Positions 1 through 9,967 are shown, counted from the stretch's first letter. The stretch: 64,000 nucleotides of DNA from Variovorax boronicumulans NBRC 103145 (GCF_001591345.1 NZ_BCUS01000013.1:1-64000), one strand, 5' to 3'. Notes: generated by a model from the sequence alone, not told the origin. Translations and numbers: made by a program.

Positions 1-193
1 AGGGTCGTTTCAATAGAACTAAAGACAAGGCAGATTATTTGTGCATTGTTCCGGCAGTGCGCGCGGCCTAAAGTTCCCGCACCAAACAACGAAGAGACAA
101 GCTTTCTCTGCAAGGAGGAAGTCAACGCGAATGCAACCGGTGCATGTGGGCTTCCGCCTGCGAAGCCGTGCGCTGCGCGTGTGTGCGAATGCC

Positions 194-1000
194 ATGAACC
201 CTTCCCTGGAATCGATCACCCGGCCCGACCCGAACGCACCGCTGCTGCGTGTGCGTGACGTGGTCGTCAGGTTTGGCGGCATCGTCGCGCTTGATCAAGT
301 GAGCTTCGATGTGCCCAAGCAGAAGATCGTTGGACTCATCGGGCCCAACGGCGCGGGAAAGACCACGCTGTTCAACTGCCTGAGCAGACTGTACGAGACC
401 ACTTCCGGCGGCATCGAACTCGACGGCCTTTCCATCCTGGACCTGCCGGCCCATGCGATGGCGGCTCGCGGCATCGGACGCACGTTCCAGAACCTCGCGC
501 TGTTCCCGAGTGCGACCGTGTTCGAGAACATCCTCATCGGCTGCCATACGCGCAAACACGGCAATCTCCTGGCCGACATGCTCAGCCTGCGGCGCAGCCG
601 GCAGGTCAACCGCGCGGCGGCTGCCGTGGCGAACGAACTGATCGCCTACTTGCGACTGGGCGACGTCGCGCACCGAAGGGTCGCGGAGTTGCCCTTCGGC
701 ACTCAGAAGCGCGTGGAGTTCGCGCGAGCGCTGGCGATGAAGCCCCGGCTGCTGCTGCTCGACGAGCCGGCTTGCGGCCTGAATCATGAAGAAGTCGAAG
801 GGCTGGCCGAGCTCATCCGCGGGACGCAGCGTGACTTCGACCTGACGGTGTTGCTGGTGGAGCACCACATGGGCCTGGTGATGGGCATCTCGGACTGGAT
901 CGTTGCACTCAACTTCGGCCGCAGGATCGCCGCCGGGACGCCTGCCCAGGTGCAGGCGAGCCCGGAGGTCATCGCGGCATACCTGGGGGAATCCAAATGA
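194..1000 (+). CDS. livG: Branched-chain amino acid-type ABC transporter ATPase, LivG family
   Basis: One of the two cytoplasmic ATPases that power a LivFGHMK-type importer. From the chosen ATG the protein is 268 aa, close to the usual ~255 aa. Walker A (GPNGAGKTT) lies at about residues 50-58. The LivG-style signature LPFGTQKR replaces the usual LSGGQ and is followed by Walker B LLLLDEP. A further in-frame ATG at 131 follows a strong AAGGAGGA (112-119), but with a 12-nt spacer, and would add 21 residues (MQPVHVGF...) that do not look like the family. The start is therefore uncertain between 131 and 194. The stop overlaps the next start as ATGA. The transported substrate cannot be read from the ATPase; family members carry branched-chain amino acids, amides or aromatic acids. 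Confidence 0.9.
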   Translation: MNPSLESITRPDPNAPLLRVRDVVVRFGGIVALDQVSFDVPKQKIVGLIGPNGAGKTTLFNCLSRLYETTSGGIELDGLSILDLPAHAMAARGIGRTFQNLALFPSATVFENILIGCHTRKHGNLLADMLSLRRSRQVNRAAAAVANELIAYLRLGDVAHRRVAELPFGTQKRVEFARALAMKPRLLLLDEPACGLNHEEVEGLAELIRGTQRDFDLTVLLVEHHMGLVMGISDWIVALNFGRRIAAGTPAQVQASPEVIAAYLGESK

Positions 1001-1710
1001 CGCCGCTGCTGCAGGTGAAGAAGCTGTCCGCCTCCTACGGGGCCATCACGGTGCTGCACGGCATTGACCTCGACGTGAAGCGCGGCAGCGTCACGGCGCT
1101 GCTTGGCGCCAACGGAGCGGGCAAGACGAGCGCGCTGAGAGCCATCTGCGGGCTGTTGACGCGCAAGGGATCCATGGAGCTGGACGGCAAGCCACTGACA
1201 GGCATGGGCACGGAGGACATCGCCCGCCTGGGCATCAGCCACGTGCCCGATGGGCGCGGCACCTTCACCCATCTGAGTGTCGAGGACAACCTGCGCCTGG
1301 GCGGGATCTTCCAGAAAGACAAGAGGCAACTGGCGTCCGACATCGAGCGGATGTACGAGTACTTCCCGATCCTCAAGGCGCGCCGCCTGCAGCAAGCCGG
1401 CCTGCTTTCGGGAGGGGAGCAACAGATGCTTGCCGTGGGCAGGGCCTTGATGTCGCACCCTCGCTTGCTGCTGCTCGACGAGCCGTCGTTTGGCCTGGCG
1501 CCCAAGGTTGTCGCGGAGATCTTCGCGATCTTCCGCCAGCTCAACGAGAAGGAGGGGCTGAGCATTCTGCTGGTCGAACAGAACGCAGCCCTGGCCCTCG
1601 ACATTGCGCAGGAGGCCTACCTGATCGAGACCGGCCGCATCGTCTTCTCGGGTTGCGCCGCCAGCGTGCAGAACAACGAAGACATCCGTCGCGCATACCT
1701 GGGAGGCTGA
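997..1710 (+). CDS. livF: Branched-chain amino acid-type ABC transporter ATPase, LivF family
   Basis: Second ATPase of the importer, 237 aa, the normal LivF length. Walker A is GANGAGKTS near residue 35, the ABC signature LSGGEQQM follows, and Walker B is LLLLDEPSFGL. Its start overlaps the livG stop by four bases (ATGA), which indicates translational coupling. The permease gene starts 3 nt after its stop. LivG and LivF normally form a heterodimer under the LivHM permease pair. Confidence 0.93.
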   Translation: MTPLLQVKKLSASYGAITVLHGIDLDVKRGSVTALLGANGAGKTSALRAICGLLTRKGSMELDGKPLTGMGTEDIARLGISHVPDGRGTFTHLSVEDNLRLGGIFQKDKRQLASDIERMYEYFPILKARRLQQAGLLSGGEQQMLAVGRALMSHPRLLLLDEPSFGLAPKVVAEIFAIFRQLNEKEGLSILLVEQNAALALDIAQEAYLIETGRIVFSGCAASVQNNEDIRRAYLGG

Positions 1711-1712
1711 AC

Positions 1713-2591
1713 ATGGAACTGCTCGTTCAACAGGTCACCGCCGGTCTTGCGACCGGTGCCATCTACGCCTGCGTCGCGCTGGCGATCGTCATGATCTACC
1801 GGGCCATCGGCCACGTGAATTTCGCGCAGGGCGAGATGGCCATGGTCTCGACCTATCTGGCCTGGCAGCTCATCGAGTTCGGACTGCCGTACTGGCTGGC
1901 CTTCGTGCTGACGCTGGTGCTGTCCTTCGTGCTGGGCGCCATGGTCCAGCACCTGCTCATCCGCCGGATCCGCAACGCATCGGACATCAACCAGATCATC
2001 GTCTTCATCGGCGTGCTGCTGGTGCTCAACAGTGTGGCCGGGTTCATCTGGAGCTACACCGTCAAGCCGTTCCCTTCGCCCTTCGGGACGGCACCTTTCA
2101 TGGGCAGCCCCCTGGCCAGCGCGCACCAGGTGGGAATGATCGGCGTGATCCTCGTCGTGCTGCTGCTGCTGTTCCTTTTCTTCCGCTTCACCCGCACAGG
2201 TCTGGCGATGCGCGCGGCGGTGAGCAATCCGAACTCCGCCCGGCTGCTGGGCATCCGGGTCAAGGCGCTCGAAGCGCTGGGGTGGGGCATGGCCGCCAGC
2301 ATCGGGGCCATCGCCGGCATCCTGGTGGCGCCCATCGTTTTTCTCGAACCGAACATGATGGCCGGCATCGTCATCTACGGCTTTGCAGGGGCCGTGCTCG
2401 GCGGCTTGAACAGCCTGCTCGGCGCGCTGATCGGCGGGCTGCTTCTGGGCGTGCTGGAAAACCTCATCAGCACCTTCGTTCCGGTCGTCGGCGGGGAGCT
2501 GAAGTCCACCATCGCACTGATCGCGATCGTGGTCGTGCTTCTGGTCCGTCCGCAGGGCCTCATCGGCAAGCCAACAACGCACAGGGTATGA
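1713..2591 (+). CDS. livH: Branched-chain amino acid-type ABC transporter permease, LivH family
   Basis: Inner-membrane permease subunit of 292 aa, very hydrophobic with about eight predicted membrane segments. It opens with the typical LivH pattern (a hydrophobic helix with GLATGAIYACVALA, then NFAQGEMAM). The C-terminal FAGAVLGGLNSLLGALIGG region is the coupling-helix area of the family. The ATG at 1713 fits the family N-terminus; a longer frame back to 1653 runs inside livF and is not credible. It overlaps livM by ATGA. Confidence 0.93.
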   Translation: MELLVQQVTAGLATGAIYACVALAIVMIYRAIGHVNFAQGEMAMVSTYLAWQLIEFGLPYWLAFVLTLVLSFVLGAMVQHLLIRRIRNASDINQIIVFIGVLLVLNSVAGFIWSYTVKPFPSPFGTAPFMGSPLASAHQVGMIGVILVVLLLLFLFFRFTRTGLAMRAAVSNPNSARLLGIRVKALEALGWGMAASIGAIAGILVAPIVFLEPNMMAGIVIYGFAGAVLGGLNSLLGALIGGLLLGVLENLISTFVPVVGGELKSTIALIAIVVVLLVRPQGLIGKPTTHRV

Positions 2592-3607
2592 CCGCTTCAT
2601 CCAATTCCCGCTCCCCAGCCGGCCGGTACGGCCCTGTGATCGCGATCCTCATTGCTGTTCTGGTGCCCGTGCTGGCGAAGGACTTCCTCGTCTTCCAGGC
2701 CACGCAACTGATGGTCTATGCCATTGCCATCATGGGCTTGAACATTCTGGTCGGCATCAACGGGCAGCTCTCGCTGGGGCATGGCGCTTTCTATGCATTG
2801 GGCGCCTACACCGTCGCCATCCTCATGGACGGCTACGGAATGCCCTATGGGTGGGCGCTACCCGTCGCGGCGTTGGTCACCTTCGCCGCGGGCTTTGCCT
2901 TCGGACTGCCGGCGCTTCGCCTGGAAGGCATCTACCTCGCGCTGGCCACTTTCACGCTCGCCATTGCGCTGCCTCAGATCCTGAAGCTGTCGGTGCTCGA
3001 CCCGTGGACCGGCGGCGTGCAGGGCATCTCCATCGCGAAGCCGGAGGCGCCGGCTTTCCTGCCGCTCAATGCGGACCAGTGGCTGTATGTGCTGACCCTG
3101 GCCATCACGTGTCTCGTCTACTGGCTGGCCAGGAACCTGATCGGCAGCAGGACGGGCCGGGCGCTCACGGCCGTGAAGGACAACGCGCTGGCCGCGCGCA
3201 CGATGGGCATCAACGTCGCGCTCTACAAGACGTTGGCGTTTTCCGTCAGCGCCTGCTTCACCGGCATCGCAGGGGCTCTCAGCGCGATCGTCGTCCAGTA
3301 CGTCTCGCCGGACAGCTTCAGCTTCTATCTGTCGGTGGCCATCCTGGTCGGGCTGGTGGTCGGCGGCGTCGGCTGGCTGCCGGGCGCTTTTCTCGGTGCC
3401 GCCTTCATCCTCTTCGTGCCCAACATCGCCGAGGGCGTGTCCAAGGGCCTGTCGGGCGCCGTCTACGGCGTGCTGCTCATCGCACTCATCGTGCTGCGCC
3501 CCGGCGGCTCGGCAGGGTTCGGCGCCGCCTGGCGCGGACTGCTTTCACGCACCGGGCGCACGACGCGCCAGATATCGCTTTCACAAGAAAAGGAGACAGG
3601 ATCTTGA
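2588..3607 (+). CDS. livM: Branched-chain amino acid-type ABC transporter permease, LivM family
   Basis: Second permease subunit, 339 aa. It has a short N-terminal extension, then hydrophobic segments with the LivM hallmark INGQLSLGHGAFYALGAY near residues 55-75 and a C-terminal VVGGVGWLPGAFLGA segment. The start is fixed by the ATGA overlap with livH; the reading frame upstream of it lies inside livH. Its last codons overlap the TTG start of the binding protein gene, so the five transporter genes form one unbroken transcript. Confidence 0.92.
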   Translation: MTASSNSRSPAGRYGPVIAILIAVLVPVLAKDFLVFQATQLMVYAIAIMGLNILVGINGQLSLGHGAFYALGAYTVAILMDGYGMPYGWALPVAALVTFAAGFAFGLPALRLEGIYLALATFTLAIALPQILKLSVLDPWTGGVQGISIAKPEAPAFLPLNADQWLYVLTLAITCLVYWLARNLIGSRTGRALTAVKDNALAARTMGINVALYKTLAFSVSACFTGIAGALSAIVVQYVSPDSFSFYLSVAILVGLVVGGVGWLPGAFLGAAFILFVPNIAEGVSKGLSGAVYGVLLIALIVLRPGGSAGFGAAWRGLLSRTGRTTRQISLSQEKETGS

Positions 3608-4833
3608 ACACGCACACGCGCTTTTCCAGAAGAACCGGGCTCACGGCCCTGGCCGCACTGCTGATAGGGGGGCCGCTGACCGGATGGGCTCAGAAACGAT
3701 ACGGCCCCGGCGTCACCGACACCGAGATCAAGATCGGCAACACCAGCCCTTACAGCGGCCCGGGGTCGGCCTACGGCGCGATCGCGAAGATGCATGCGGC
3801 GTACTTCAGGATGATCAACGAGAAGGGCGGGGTCAACGGCCGCCGGATCAACTACCTTTCCTACGACGATGCATTGAGCCCGCCCAAGACCGTCGAGCAG
3901 ACGCGCAAGCTGGTCGAACAGGACCAGGTGCTCGCCGTGTTCAATTCGGTCGGCACCGCGGCCAACCTGGCGGTCCAAAAGTACCTGAACAACAAGAAGG
4001 TGCCGCAGCTCATGATCGGCGCCGGCTCGACGCGGCTGATCGATCCGAAGACCTTCCCCTGGACCATCGGCTGGCAGCCGACGTACCACAGCGAAGGCGC
4101 GATCTACGCGAAATACATCCTGGCCAACATTCCCGATGCGCGGGTCGCCATCCTGTCGCAGAACGACGATTTCGGTCGCGACTATCTCGGCGGCCTCAAG
4201 GCGGGATTCGGCGACAAGGCCAAGAACCTGATCGTCTCGGAGACCACCTACGAACCCACGGACGCCACCGTCGACTCGCAGATCCTCAAGATGAAGGCTT
4301 CGGGTGCCAACGTCCTGGTGAACATCACCACGCCGAAGTTCGCCGCCCAGACCATCAAGAAGGTGGCCGAGATCGGCTGGAAGCCGACGCACTTCCTGAC
4401 CAGCATCTCGATCTCGATGGGCGCCGTGATGCGGCCCGCGGGCCTGGAGAACGGGCAGGGGATCATCAGCGCGGCCTACCTGATGGAGGCGACCGACGAC
4501 CGCTGGAAGGACTACCCCGAGATGCGGGAGTGGAACGCCTTCATGGACAAGTACCTGCCCGACGCCAACAAGGCCGACTGGATGAACGTCTTCGGCTATG
4601 TGGCTGCGCAGGCATTGGTGCATGTGCTGCAGCAGTGCGGCGACGACCTCTCGCGCGAGAACCTGATGAAGCAGGCCGCCAGCATGAAGAACGTGCGCTT
4701 CAAGCTGATGCTGCCGGGCATCTTCGCCAACAGCAGCGACAAGAACTTTTTCCCGGTGCGGCAGCTGCAGATGGTGCGGCTGAATGGCCAGAAATGGGAG
4801 CCGTTCGGCTCCGTCATGGGCAGCGACGAATAG
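3604..4833 (+). CDS. Branched-chain amino acid-type ABC transporter periplasmic binding protein
   Basis: Periplasmic type I solute-binding protein (Peripla_BP_6/LivK-like), 409 aa. It begins with an export signal (basic start, hydrophobic TALAALLIGG, cleavage near GWAQ). The mature part opens with GVTDTEIKIGNTSPYSGPGSAYG, characteristic of the urea/amide/aromatic-type binders. I choose the TTG start at 3604 because AGGAG (3591-3595) lies 8 nt upstream and the signal peptide begins right there; there is no ATG in this position. It overlaps the livM stop. Substrate unknown; the downstream dehydrogenases suggest a compound that is oxidised after uptake. Confidence 0.9.
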   Translation: MNTHTRFSRRTGLTALAALLIGGPLTGWAQKRYGPGVTDTEIKIGNTSPYSGPGSAYGAIAKMHAAYFRMINEKGGVNGRRINYLSYDDALSPPKTVEQTRKLVEQDQVLAVFNSVGTAANLAVQKYLNNKKVPQLMIGAGSTRLIDPKTFPWTIGWQPTYHSEGAIYAKYILANIPDARVAILSQNDDFGRDYLGGLKAGFGDKAKNLIVSETTYEPTDATVDSQILKMKASGANVLVNITTPKFAAQTIKKVAEIGWKPTHFLTSISISMGAVMRPAGLENGQGIISAAYLMEATDDRWKDYPEMREWNAFMDKYLPDANKADWMNVFGYVAAQALVHVLQQCGDDLSRENLMKQAASMKNVRFKLMLPGIFANSSDKNFFPVRQLQMVRLNGQKWEPFGSVMGSDE

Positions 4834-4856
4834 ACCACGGAATCCAGGAAAGAACC

Positions 4857-6329
4857 ATGCACGACTACAAGATGCTCATCGACGGCCAATGGCTGGGCGC
4901 TCGTTCCGGCCAGACGCTCGACACAGAGAATCCCTACACCGGAAAGCTCTGGGCCCGCATTCCCAAGGCGGCGCTCGAGGACGCGGACGCCGCTGTGCGC
5001 GCGGCCCACCGGGCCTTGAAGCAGGGCCCGTGGGGGGCGCTCACCGCCAGCGGACGCGGCGCGCTCCTGCGCCGGCTGGGCGACCTGATCGCCGGCGAGG
5101 CCGAGGCGCTGGCGCGCACCGAGGTCCGCGACAACGGCAAGCTCTTCGCCGAGATGCGCGCGCAGCTCAATGCCGTGGCACACATGGCGCACTACTATGC
5201 GGGCCTGGCGGACAAGGTGGAAGGCAGCGTGCCGCCGCCCGATCGCAGCGGCATGTTCACCTACACGCGCCGCGAGCCCGTGGGGGTCGTCGTCTGCATC
5301 GCGCCGTGGAATTCGCCACTGGCTCTGCTCGCGTCGAAGGCCTTTCCCGCGCTGGCCGCCGGCTGCACGGTCGTTGTCAAGCCGTCCGAGTACACCTCGG
5401 CCTCTTCGCTGGAGCTCGGTCGATTGTTCGAGCAGGCCGGCTTCCCGCCGGGTGTCGTGAACATCGTGACCGGCCTGGGTGCCGACCTGGGCGAAGCGCT
5501 GGTGACGCATGCAATGACGGCCAAGATCGCCTTCACCGGCGGCGAGGCGGCCGGTCAGCGCGTCAACGAATTGGCCGCGCGCGATTTCAAGAGCGTGACG
5601 ATGGAGCTGGGTGGAAAGTCGCCCAACATCGTCTTCGACGATGCCAACCTGGATGATGCGGTGAACGGCGCAGTCGCGGGCATCTTCGGGGCCGCGGGCC
5701 AGACCTGCATCGCGGGCTCGCGCCTGCTCGTGCAGGAAAGCATCCACGACGCATTCGTCGAGCGGCTGGTGGCGGTCGCCAAGGTCGCGCGCCTGGGCGA
5801 TCCGAACCTGCCTGACACCCAGATCGGTCCGATCGCGACCCGGCCTCAGTACGACAAGATCCTGAAGTACATCGAGATCGCGAGGAACGAAGGCGGCCAC
5901 TGCGTGCTGGGCGGACGCCCGAGCGCAGAGCTCGGCGGCCTGTTCGTCGAGCCGACGATCTTCACCCGCATCCACAACGGCATGCGCATCGCGCGCGAGG
6001 AGGTCTTCGGGCCCGTGCTGTCGATCCTCACCTTCAAGGACGAGCGCGAGGCGCTGGAGATCGCCAACGACACCTTCTACGGCCTGGCTTCGGGTGTCTG
6101 GACCCAGAACATGGGCCGGGCGTTCCGGATGGCCAACGCACTGGAGGCTGGGACGGTCTGGATCAACACCTACCGGGCGCTGGGCGTGCACATGCCGTTT
6201 GGCGGCTTCAAGCGCAGCGGGCTGGGGCGCGAGAACGGCCTGGAGGCCATCGAAGGCTACCTGCAGACGAAGAGCGTGTGGCTCAACTACGACGCGCCGA
6301 CCGCGAATCCGTTCGTGATGCGCATCTAG
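4857..6329 (+). CDS. NAD(P)+-dependent aldehyde dehydrogenase
   Basis: Cytoplasmic aldehyde dehydrogenase superfamily protein of 490 aa, a full-length member. Catalytic features are in place: oxyanion-hole Asn152 in PWNSP, cofactor-binding Lys175 in VVKPSE, general base Glu250 in MELGGKSPN, and nucleophile Cys284 in GQTCIAG. It would oxidise an aldehyde to the carboxylic acid. It sits 23 nt after the transporter binding protein gene and 39 nt before a GMC alcohol oxidoreductase, suggesting consecutive alcohol-to-aldehyde-to-acid steps on the imported compound. The exact aldehyde cannot be deduced. Confidence 0.92.
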   Translation: MHDYKMLIDGQWLGARSGQTLDTENPYTGKLWARIPKAALEDADAAVRAAHRALKQGPWGALTASGRGALLRRLGDLIAGEAEALARTEVRDNGKLFAEMRAQLNAVAHMAHYYAGLADKVEGSVPPPDRSGMFTYTRREPVGVVVCIAPWNSPLALLASKAFPALAAGCTVVVKPSEYTSASSLELGRLFEQAGFPPGVVNIVTGLGADLGEALVTHAMTAKIAFTGGEAAGQRVNELAARDFKSVTMELGGKSPNIVFDDANLDDAVNGAVAGIFGAAGQTCIAGSRLLVQESIHDAFVERLVAVAKVARLGDPNLPDTQIGPIATRPQYDKILKYIEIARNEGGHCVLGGRPSAELGGLFVEPTIFTRIHNGMRIAREEVFGPVLSILTFKDEREALEIANDTFYGLASGVWTQNMGRAFRMANALEAGTVWINTYRALGVHMPFGGFKRSGLGRENGLEAIEGYLQTKSVWLNYDAPTANPFVMRI

Positions 6330-6368
6330 TGCCAGCCCAGCCCCAAGCCATCAGGAACAACGCCTCTC

Positions 6369-7982
6369 ATGACACAGACAGAACAGTACGACTACATCAT
6401 CGTCGGCGCGGGATCGGCGGGCTGCGTGCTCGCCAACCGGCTTTCCGAAGACGCTTCGAAAACGGTGCTGCTGCTCGAAGCCGGCCCCGAAGACCGCAGC
6501 ATGTGGATGAAGATCCCCGCCGGGACGACCAAGGTCTTCCGGCCCAGCGCCGTCAACTGGGGCTACTTCACCGAGCCCGAACCGAACCTGCGCGGCCGGA
6601 AGATCTACTGGCCGCGCGGCAGGACACTGGGCGGATCGAGCTCGATCAACGGCATGGTCTATCTGCGCGGCCATCCGGAAGACTACGACCAGTGGGCGCG
6701 CCTGGGCAATCCGGGCTGGGGGTGGGATGACGTGGTGCCGTACTTTCGCAAGAGCGAAGATCAGCAGCACGGCGCCAGTGCACTGCATGGTGCCGGCGGC
6801 CCGCTGGCCGTGACCGACCCGGTCATCGACGACCCCGCTGGGCGGCTCTTCATCGAGTCGGCGATCAACACCGGCTCGCCCTTGCGCAAGGATTTCAACG
6901 ACGGCGTGCAGGAAGGCGTTGGGCGGGCGCAGGTCACCGTGCGCGATGGCCGCAGAAGCTCGACCTCCGTCGCCTTCCTGCATCCGGTGCGCGGGCGTGC
7001 CAACTTGCACGTCGCCGTCGAAGCGCTCGCCGAAAAAGTGGTGCTCGAAGGCAAGCGCGCCACAGGCGTGAGCTATTCACAGCGCGGCGTCAGCAAGCTT
7101 GCCACCGCCCGGTGCGAGGTCATCCTGTGCGGCGGCGTGATCAATTCACCGCAGCTTCTCATGCTCTCGGGCATCGGCCCGGCGGCGCATCTGCGCGAGC
7201 ACGGCATCGACGTTGCCCTGGACTTGCCGGGCGTGGGCGAGAACCTCCAGGACCACCTCTACGTGTACTACGTGGCGAAGTGCGAGAAGTCCATCTCCCT
7301 GAACCACAAGCTCTCGGGACCGAACCTGTACGTCGAGGCGATGAAGTACTTCGCGAACCGCAGCGGCTACCTGAACATCGGCGCGGTCCAGGCGACTGCA
7401 TTTGCCCGCGTCGGGCCGCAGGCCACCCGACCCGACGTGGAGGTCAGCTTCCGGCCGATGAGCCTGAACATCAGCAAGAAGGGCGACATCGCACTGGACA
7501 GCTTCCCGGGCATCAACGCCTCGTGCAGTTTGCTGCGTCCCCGGGCCCGCGGGCGCATTCGCCTGGCCAGCGCCAATCCACGCGATTACCCGCGGATCCA
7601 CGCCAACTACCTGGACAACGCAGAGGATCTGCAGGTGATGCGCGAGGGACTTCGATGGATACGCAAGACCTTCGAGACCGAGCCGCTCTCGCGTTTCATC
7701 CAGACCGAGCACGCGCCGGGAAATGCAGTCCAGTCGGACAGCGAGTGGGAGGATTTCATCCGCGACTCGGCTCAGTCCGTCTACCACCCGGTGGGCACCT
7801 GTGCGATGGGCAACGACGGCATGGCTGTACTGGATCACGAACTGCGAGTGCGCGGCATCGACGGCCTGCGCGTCGTGGATGCCTCCGTCATGCCTCGAAT
7901 CACCTCTTCCAACACGAACGCGCCTGCGATCATGATCGGGGAAAAAGGCGCCGACATGATCCGCGCGACAGAGGGGCGTTGA
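6369..7982 (+). CDS. GMC-family FAD-dependent alcohol oxidoreductase (choline dehydrogenase-like)
   Basis: Flavoprotein of 537 aa, the usual GMC length. The N-terminal FAD site reads [18 protein letters not shown]. The GMC signature [14 protein letters not shown] lies near residue 80, and the second one, [16 protein letters not shown], follows in the middle. The C-terminus has the active-site His in [10 protein letters not shown] and the FAD-closing [23 protein letters not shown]. Such enzymes oxidise primary alcohols to aldehydes. No export signal is seen. It is the last gene of the plus-strand operon with the ABC importer and aldehyde dehydrogenase. Choline is possible, but the ABC type and lack of a betaine pathway make another alcohol equally likely. 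Confidence 0.9.
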   Translation: MTQTEQYDYIIVGAGSAGCVLANRLSEDASKTVLLLEAGPEDRSMWMKIPAGTTKVFRPSAVNWGYFTEPEPNLRGRKIYWPRGRTLGGSSSINGMVYLRGHPEDYDQWARLGNPGWGWDDVVPYFRKSEDQQHGASALHGAGGPLAVTDPVIDDPAGRLFIESAINTGSPLRKDFNDGVQEGVGRAQVTVRDGRRSSTSVAFLHPVRGRANLHVAVEALAEKVVLEGKRATGVSYSQRGVSKLATARCEVILCGGVINSPQLLMLSGIGPAAHLREHGIDVALDLPGVGENLQDHLYVYYVAKCEKSISLNHKLSGPNLYVEAMKYFANRSGYLNIGAVQATAFARVGPQATRPDVEVSFRPMSLNISKKGDIALDSFPGINASCSLLRPRARGRIRLASANPRDYPRIHANYLDNAEDLQVMREGLRWIRKTFETEPLSRFIQTEHAPGNAVQSDSEWEDFIRDSAQSVYHPVGTCAMGNDGMAVLDHELRVRGIDGLRVVDASVMPRITSSNTNAPAIMIGEKGADMIRATEGR

Positions 7983-8245
7983 CGCCAGATCCCCAACTGC
8001 CGGGAACTGGGTTCTTTCTGGTCCGTCGGTGTCGTCGGTTGGCCGCCTGCACATCGGCGGCGCTGATGTGATCTTCGTCAGGGGGCGTTTGGACAAAGCA
8101 GGTGGTTGTACCTCCGAAACCGGCCACTGGATCGGCGAACGAGCCGCTGCAAAGCAGACAAGCGCGGCTGGCTACATGCAAAGAAGGCGGGATGGGAATG
8201 AGTTCCTCATAAGCCACACAGTCGATAGCTGAAAACGGTGGCCGA

Positions 8246-9877
8246 TCAGTGCGCAGGTTCCATGCGCAGCCGGTACGCAACGCCATCGCGTCCAGGGTCG
8301 GCGCCGCCATGCAGGCCGTCGGCCTGTACCTGCACGCCGTGCACCCAGCCGATGGTGTAGTTGTACGGGTTGCGGCCAATGGCGTAGCCCTGTGCTTCCA
8401 GCGCGCGTGTGGTGGAACGCGGAATGCGGTTGCACACGTCGATGGAGTTGCTGGTGGACGAGAAGCGAGGTGCCGACACGGCTGCCTGCATCTCCATACC
8501 GTGGTCGATCACGTTGAGCAGCACCTGCAGCACGCCCATGGCGATCTGCGTGCCACCGGGCGCGCCGAGCACCACGTCGAGCTCGCCGTCCTTGAAGGTC
8601 ATGGTGGGGCAGGACGAGGTGAAGCGGCTCTTGCCCGGCTGGATGCTGCCGGCGCGACCCGGACGCGGGTCGAACACGCCCATGCAGCCGTTGTACAGAA
8701 AACCCATGCCCGGGGTGATGATGCCCGAGGGCATGGCCAGCGAGTGGGTCAGGGACACGGCGTTGCCGTCGGCGTCCACCACGCTCAGGTGGGTGGTGTC
8801 GCGCGGCACGGGTGCGCCAGGGTTCACGCGCTCCACGTTGAAGCGATGGCCCGCCCGGATCTGCTCGGCCACTTCTCGGGCCATGTCCTTGGACAGCAGC
8901 TGATCCAGCGGCACATCGAAGAACTTCGGGTCGCCGATGCAGCGGTCCTTGTCGATCGTCGCCTTCTTCATGGCCTCGCACACCCTCTGCAGGTAGGCGG
9001 GGCTGTTGTGCTCCAGACTCGCCAGATCGAAGTGCTCGAGGATGTTGAGCATCTCCAGCAGCATGGCGCCGCCGCCCGGGGGCTGGTTGGTCGTGATGGT
9101 GCGGTCGCGGTAGTGGCCCACCAGCGGCGGGTTGCGCTGCACCTGGTACCGGGCCAGGTCGTCGAGCGTGATCAGCGCCCCCAGCGACTGCAGGTGCGTC
9201 ACCATTTTTAACGCCAGGTCACCCTGGTAGAACGGGCGCGCACCTTCTTCAGCAATTTGGCGCAGCACGGCAGCCATGCCTTCGTTGCGCAGCGGCGCAC
9301 CGATGGGCTTGGGGCGCCCGTCAGGGCGGCAGTACAGCTGGCGGCTTTCCTCGCAGTACTGCAGCCGCTCCAGGTTGCCGACGCGGCCCATGGTGGGCTC
9401 GTCGATCCAGAAGGCGTGCATGCCGGGGCGCACAAAGTAGCCGTCCGCGGCCCAGCGGATGGCGGGCTCCACCACCTGCTGCCACGGCAGGCGGCCGTGC
9501 GCCTGATGCATGGCCTCCAGGCCCTTGAGCGTGGCCGGTGTACCGATGGACTGGGGGCCGATGTCGTTGACGCGGCCTTTGAGGATGAAACCGAAGCCGT
9601 CCTTGGTCTCGCCCTCGAGCAGGTGCTCCCACATGTTTTCCCTGGCCGCCAGCGGCGCGGGCGAGTGGAAGTCGAAATATTCATGCACCTGGGCGCCCGG
9701 CAGGTACACGGCGGCGGTGCCGAAACCTGCGATGCCGCACATCAGCGGATCGACCACGGTCTGGGCCAGCGCGGTGGCCACGGCGGCATCCACCGCGTTA
9801 CCGCCTGCGCGCAGGATGTCGATGCCGGACTCGGCGGCCTCCGGCTGCGGGCAGACCACCATTGCTTCTTTTTTCAT
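8246..9877 (-). CDS. Gamma-glutamyltransferase-family Ntn hydrolase, no signal peptide
   Basis: Gamma-glutamyltranspeptidase-fold protein of 543 aa. The predicted autoprocessing site and nucleophile are the Thr at about 361 in RDTTHLSVVDADGN, preceded by the large-subunit pattern GGNAVDAAVATA near residue 25. It begins MKKEAMVVCPQP with no export signal, unlike the secreted glutathione-cleaving enzyme of E. coli, so it probably acts in the cytoplasm on an imported gamma-glutamyl or related amide. It lies 90 nt downstream of a Bug binding protein on the same strand, and the two are probably co-transcribed. It could equally be a cephalosporin-acylase-like or other amidase relative of the family. 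Confidence 0.85.
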   Translation of the reverse strand: MKKEAMVVCPQPEAAESGIDILRAGGNAVDAAVATALAQTVVDPLMCGIAGFGTAAVYLPGAQVHEYFDFHSPAPLAARENMWEHLLEGETKDGFGFILKGRVNDIGPQSIGTPATLKGLEAMHQAHGRLPWQQVVEPAIRWAADGYFVRPGMHAFWIDEPTMGRVGNLERLQYCEESRQLYCRPDGRPKPIGAPLRNEGMAAVLRQIAEEGARPFYQGDLALKMVTHLQSLGALITLDDLARYQVQRNPPLVGHYRDRTITTNQPPGGGAMLLEMLNILEHFDLASLEHNSPAYLQRVCEAMKKATIDKDRCIGDPKFFDVPLDQLLSKDMAREVAEQIRAGHRFNVERVNPGAPVPRDTTHLSVVDADGNAVSLTHSLAMPSGIITPGMGFLYNGCMGVFDPRPGRAGSIQPGKSRFTSSCPTMTFKDGELDVVLGAPGGTQIAMGVLQVLLNVIDHGMEMQAAVSAPRFSSTSNSIDVCNRIPRSTTRALEAQGYAIGRNPYNYTIGWVHGVQVQADGLHGGADPGRDGVAYRLRMEPAH

Positions 9878-9892
9878 GAGGTGTGATGACGA

Positions 9893-9925
9893 ACCCCTTG
9901 CTGCATCGGCGATACGGCAAGGGGT
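9893..9925 (-). other. Intercistronic hairpin between Bug gene and GGT-like gene
   Basis: ACCCCTTGC (9893-9901) and GCAAGGGGT (9917-9925) form a perfect 9-bp stem with a 15-nt loop. It lies between the stop of the binding protein gene and the start of the transferase gene on the minus strand. There is no T-run after it, so a partial terminator or an mRNA-stabilising hairpin that raises binding protein output over enzyme output is more likely than a full stop. Confidence 0.5.
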
Positions 9926-9967
9926 GAAGATGGAAGAAAAGGGGGCGGTGCTTGTGCGGCCGCCGGC

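Noticed and set aside
2851-3603. Upstream extension of the binding protein frame through livM
   Set aside because: The frame is Arg/Gly-rich shadow of livM; the TTG at 3604 with AGGAG and a signal peptide is the true start.
3396-4856. Upstream extension of the aldehyde dehydrogenase frame
   Set aside because: It runs inside the binding protein gene in another frame and looks like shadow sequence; the family N-terminus starts at 4857.
8029-8232. Short plus-strand frame between the GMC and GGT-like genes
   Set aside because: No domain, no ribosome-binding site; the 260-bp gap appears non-coding.
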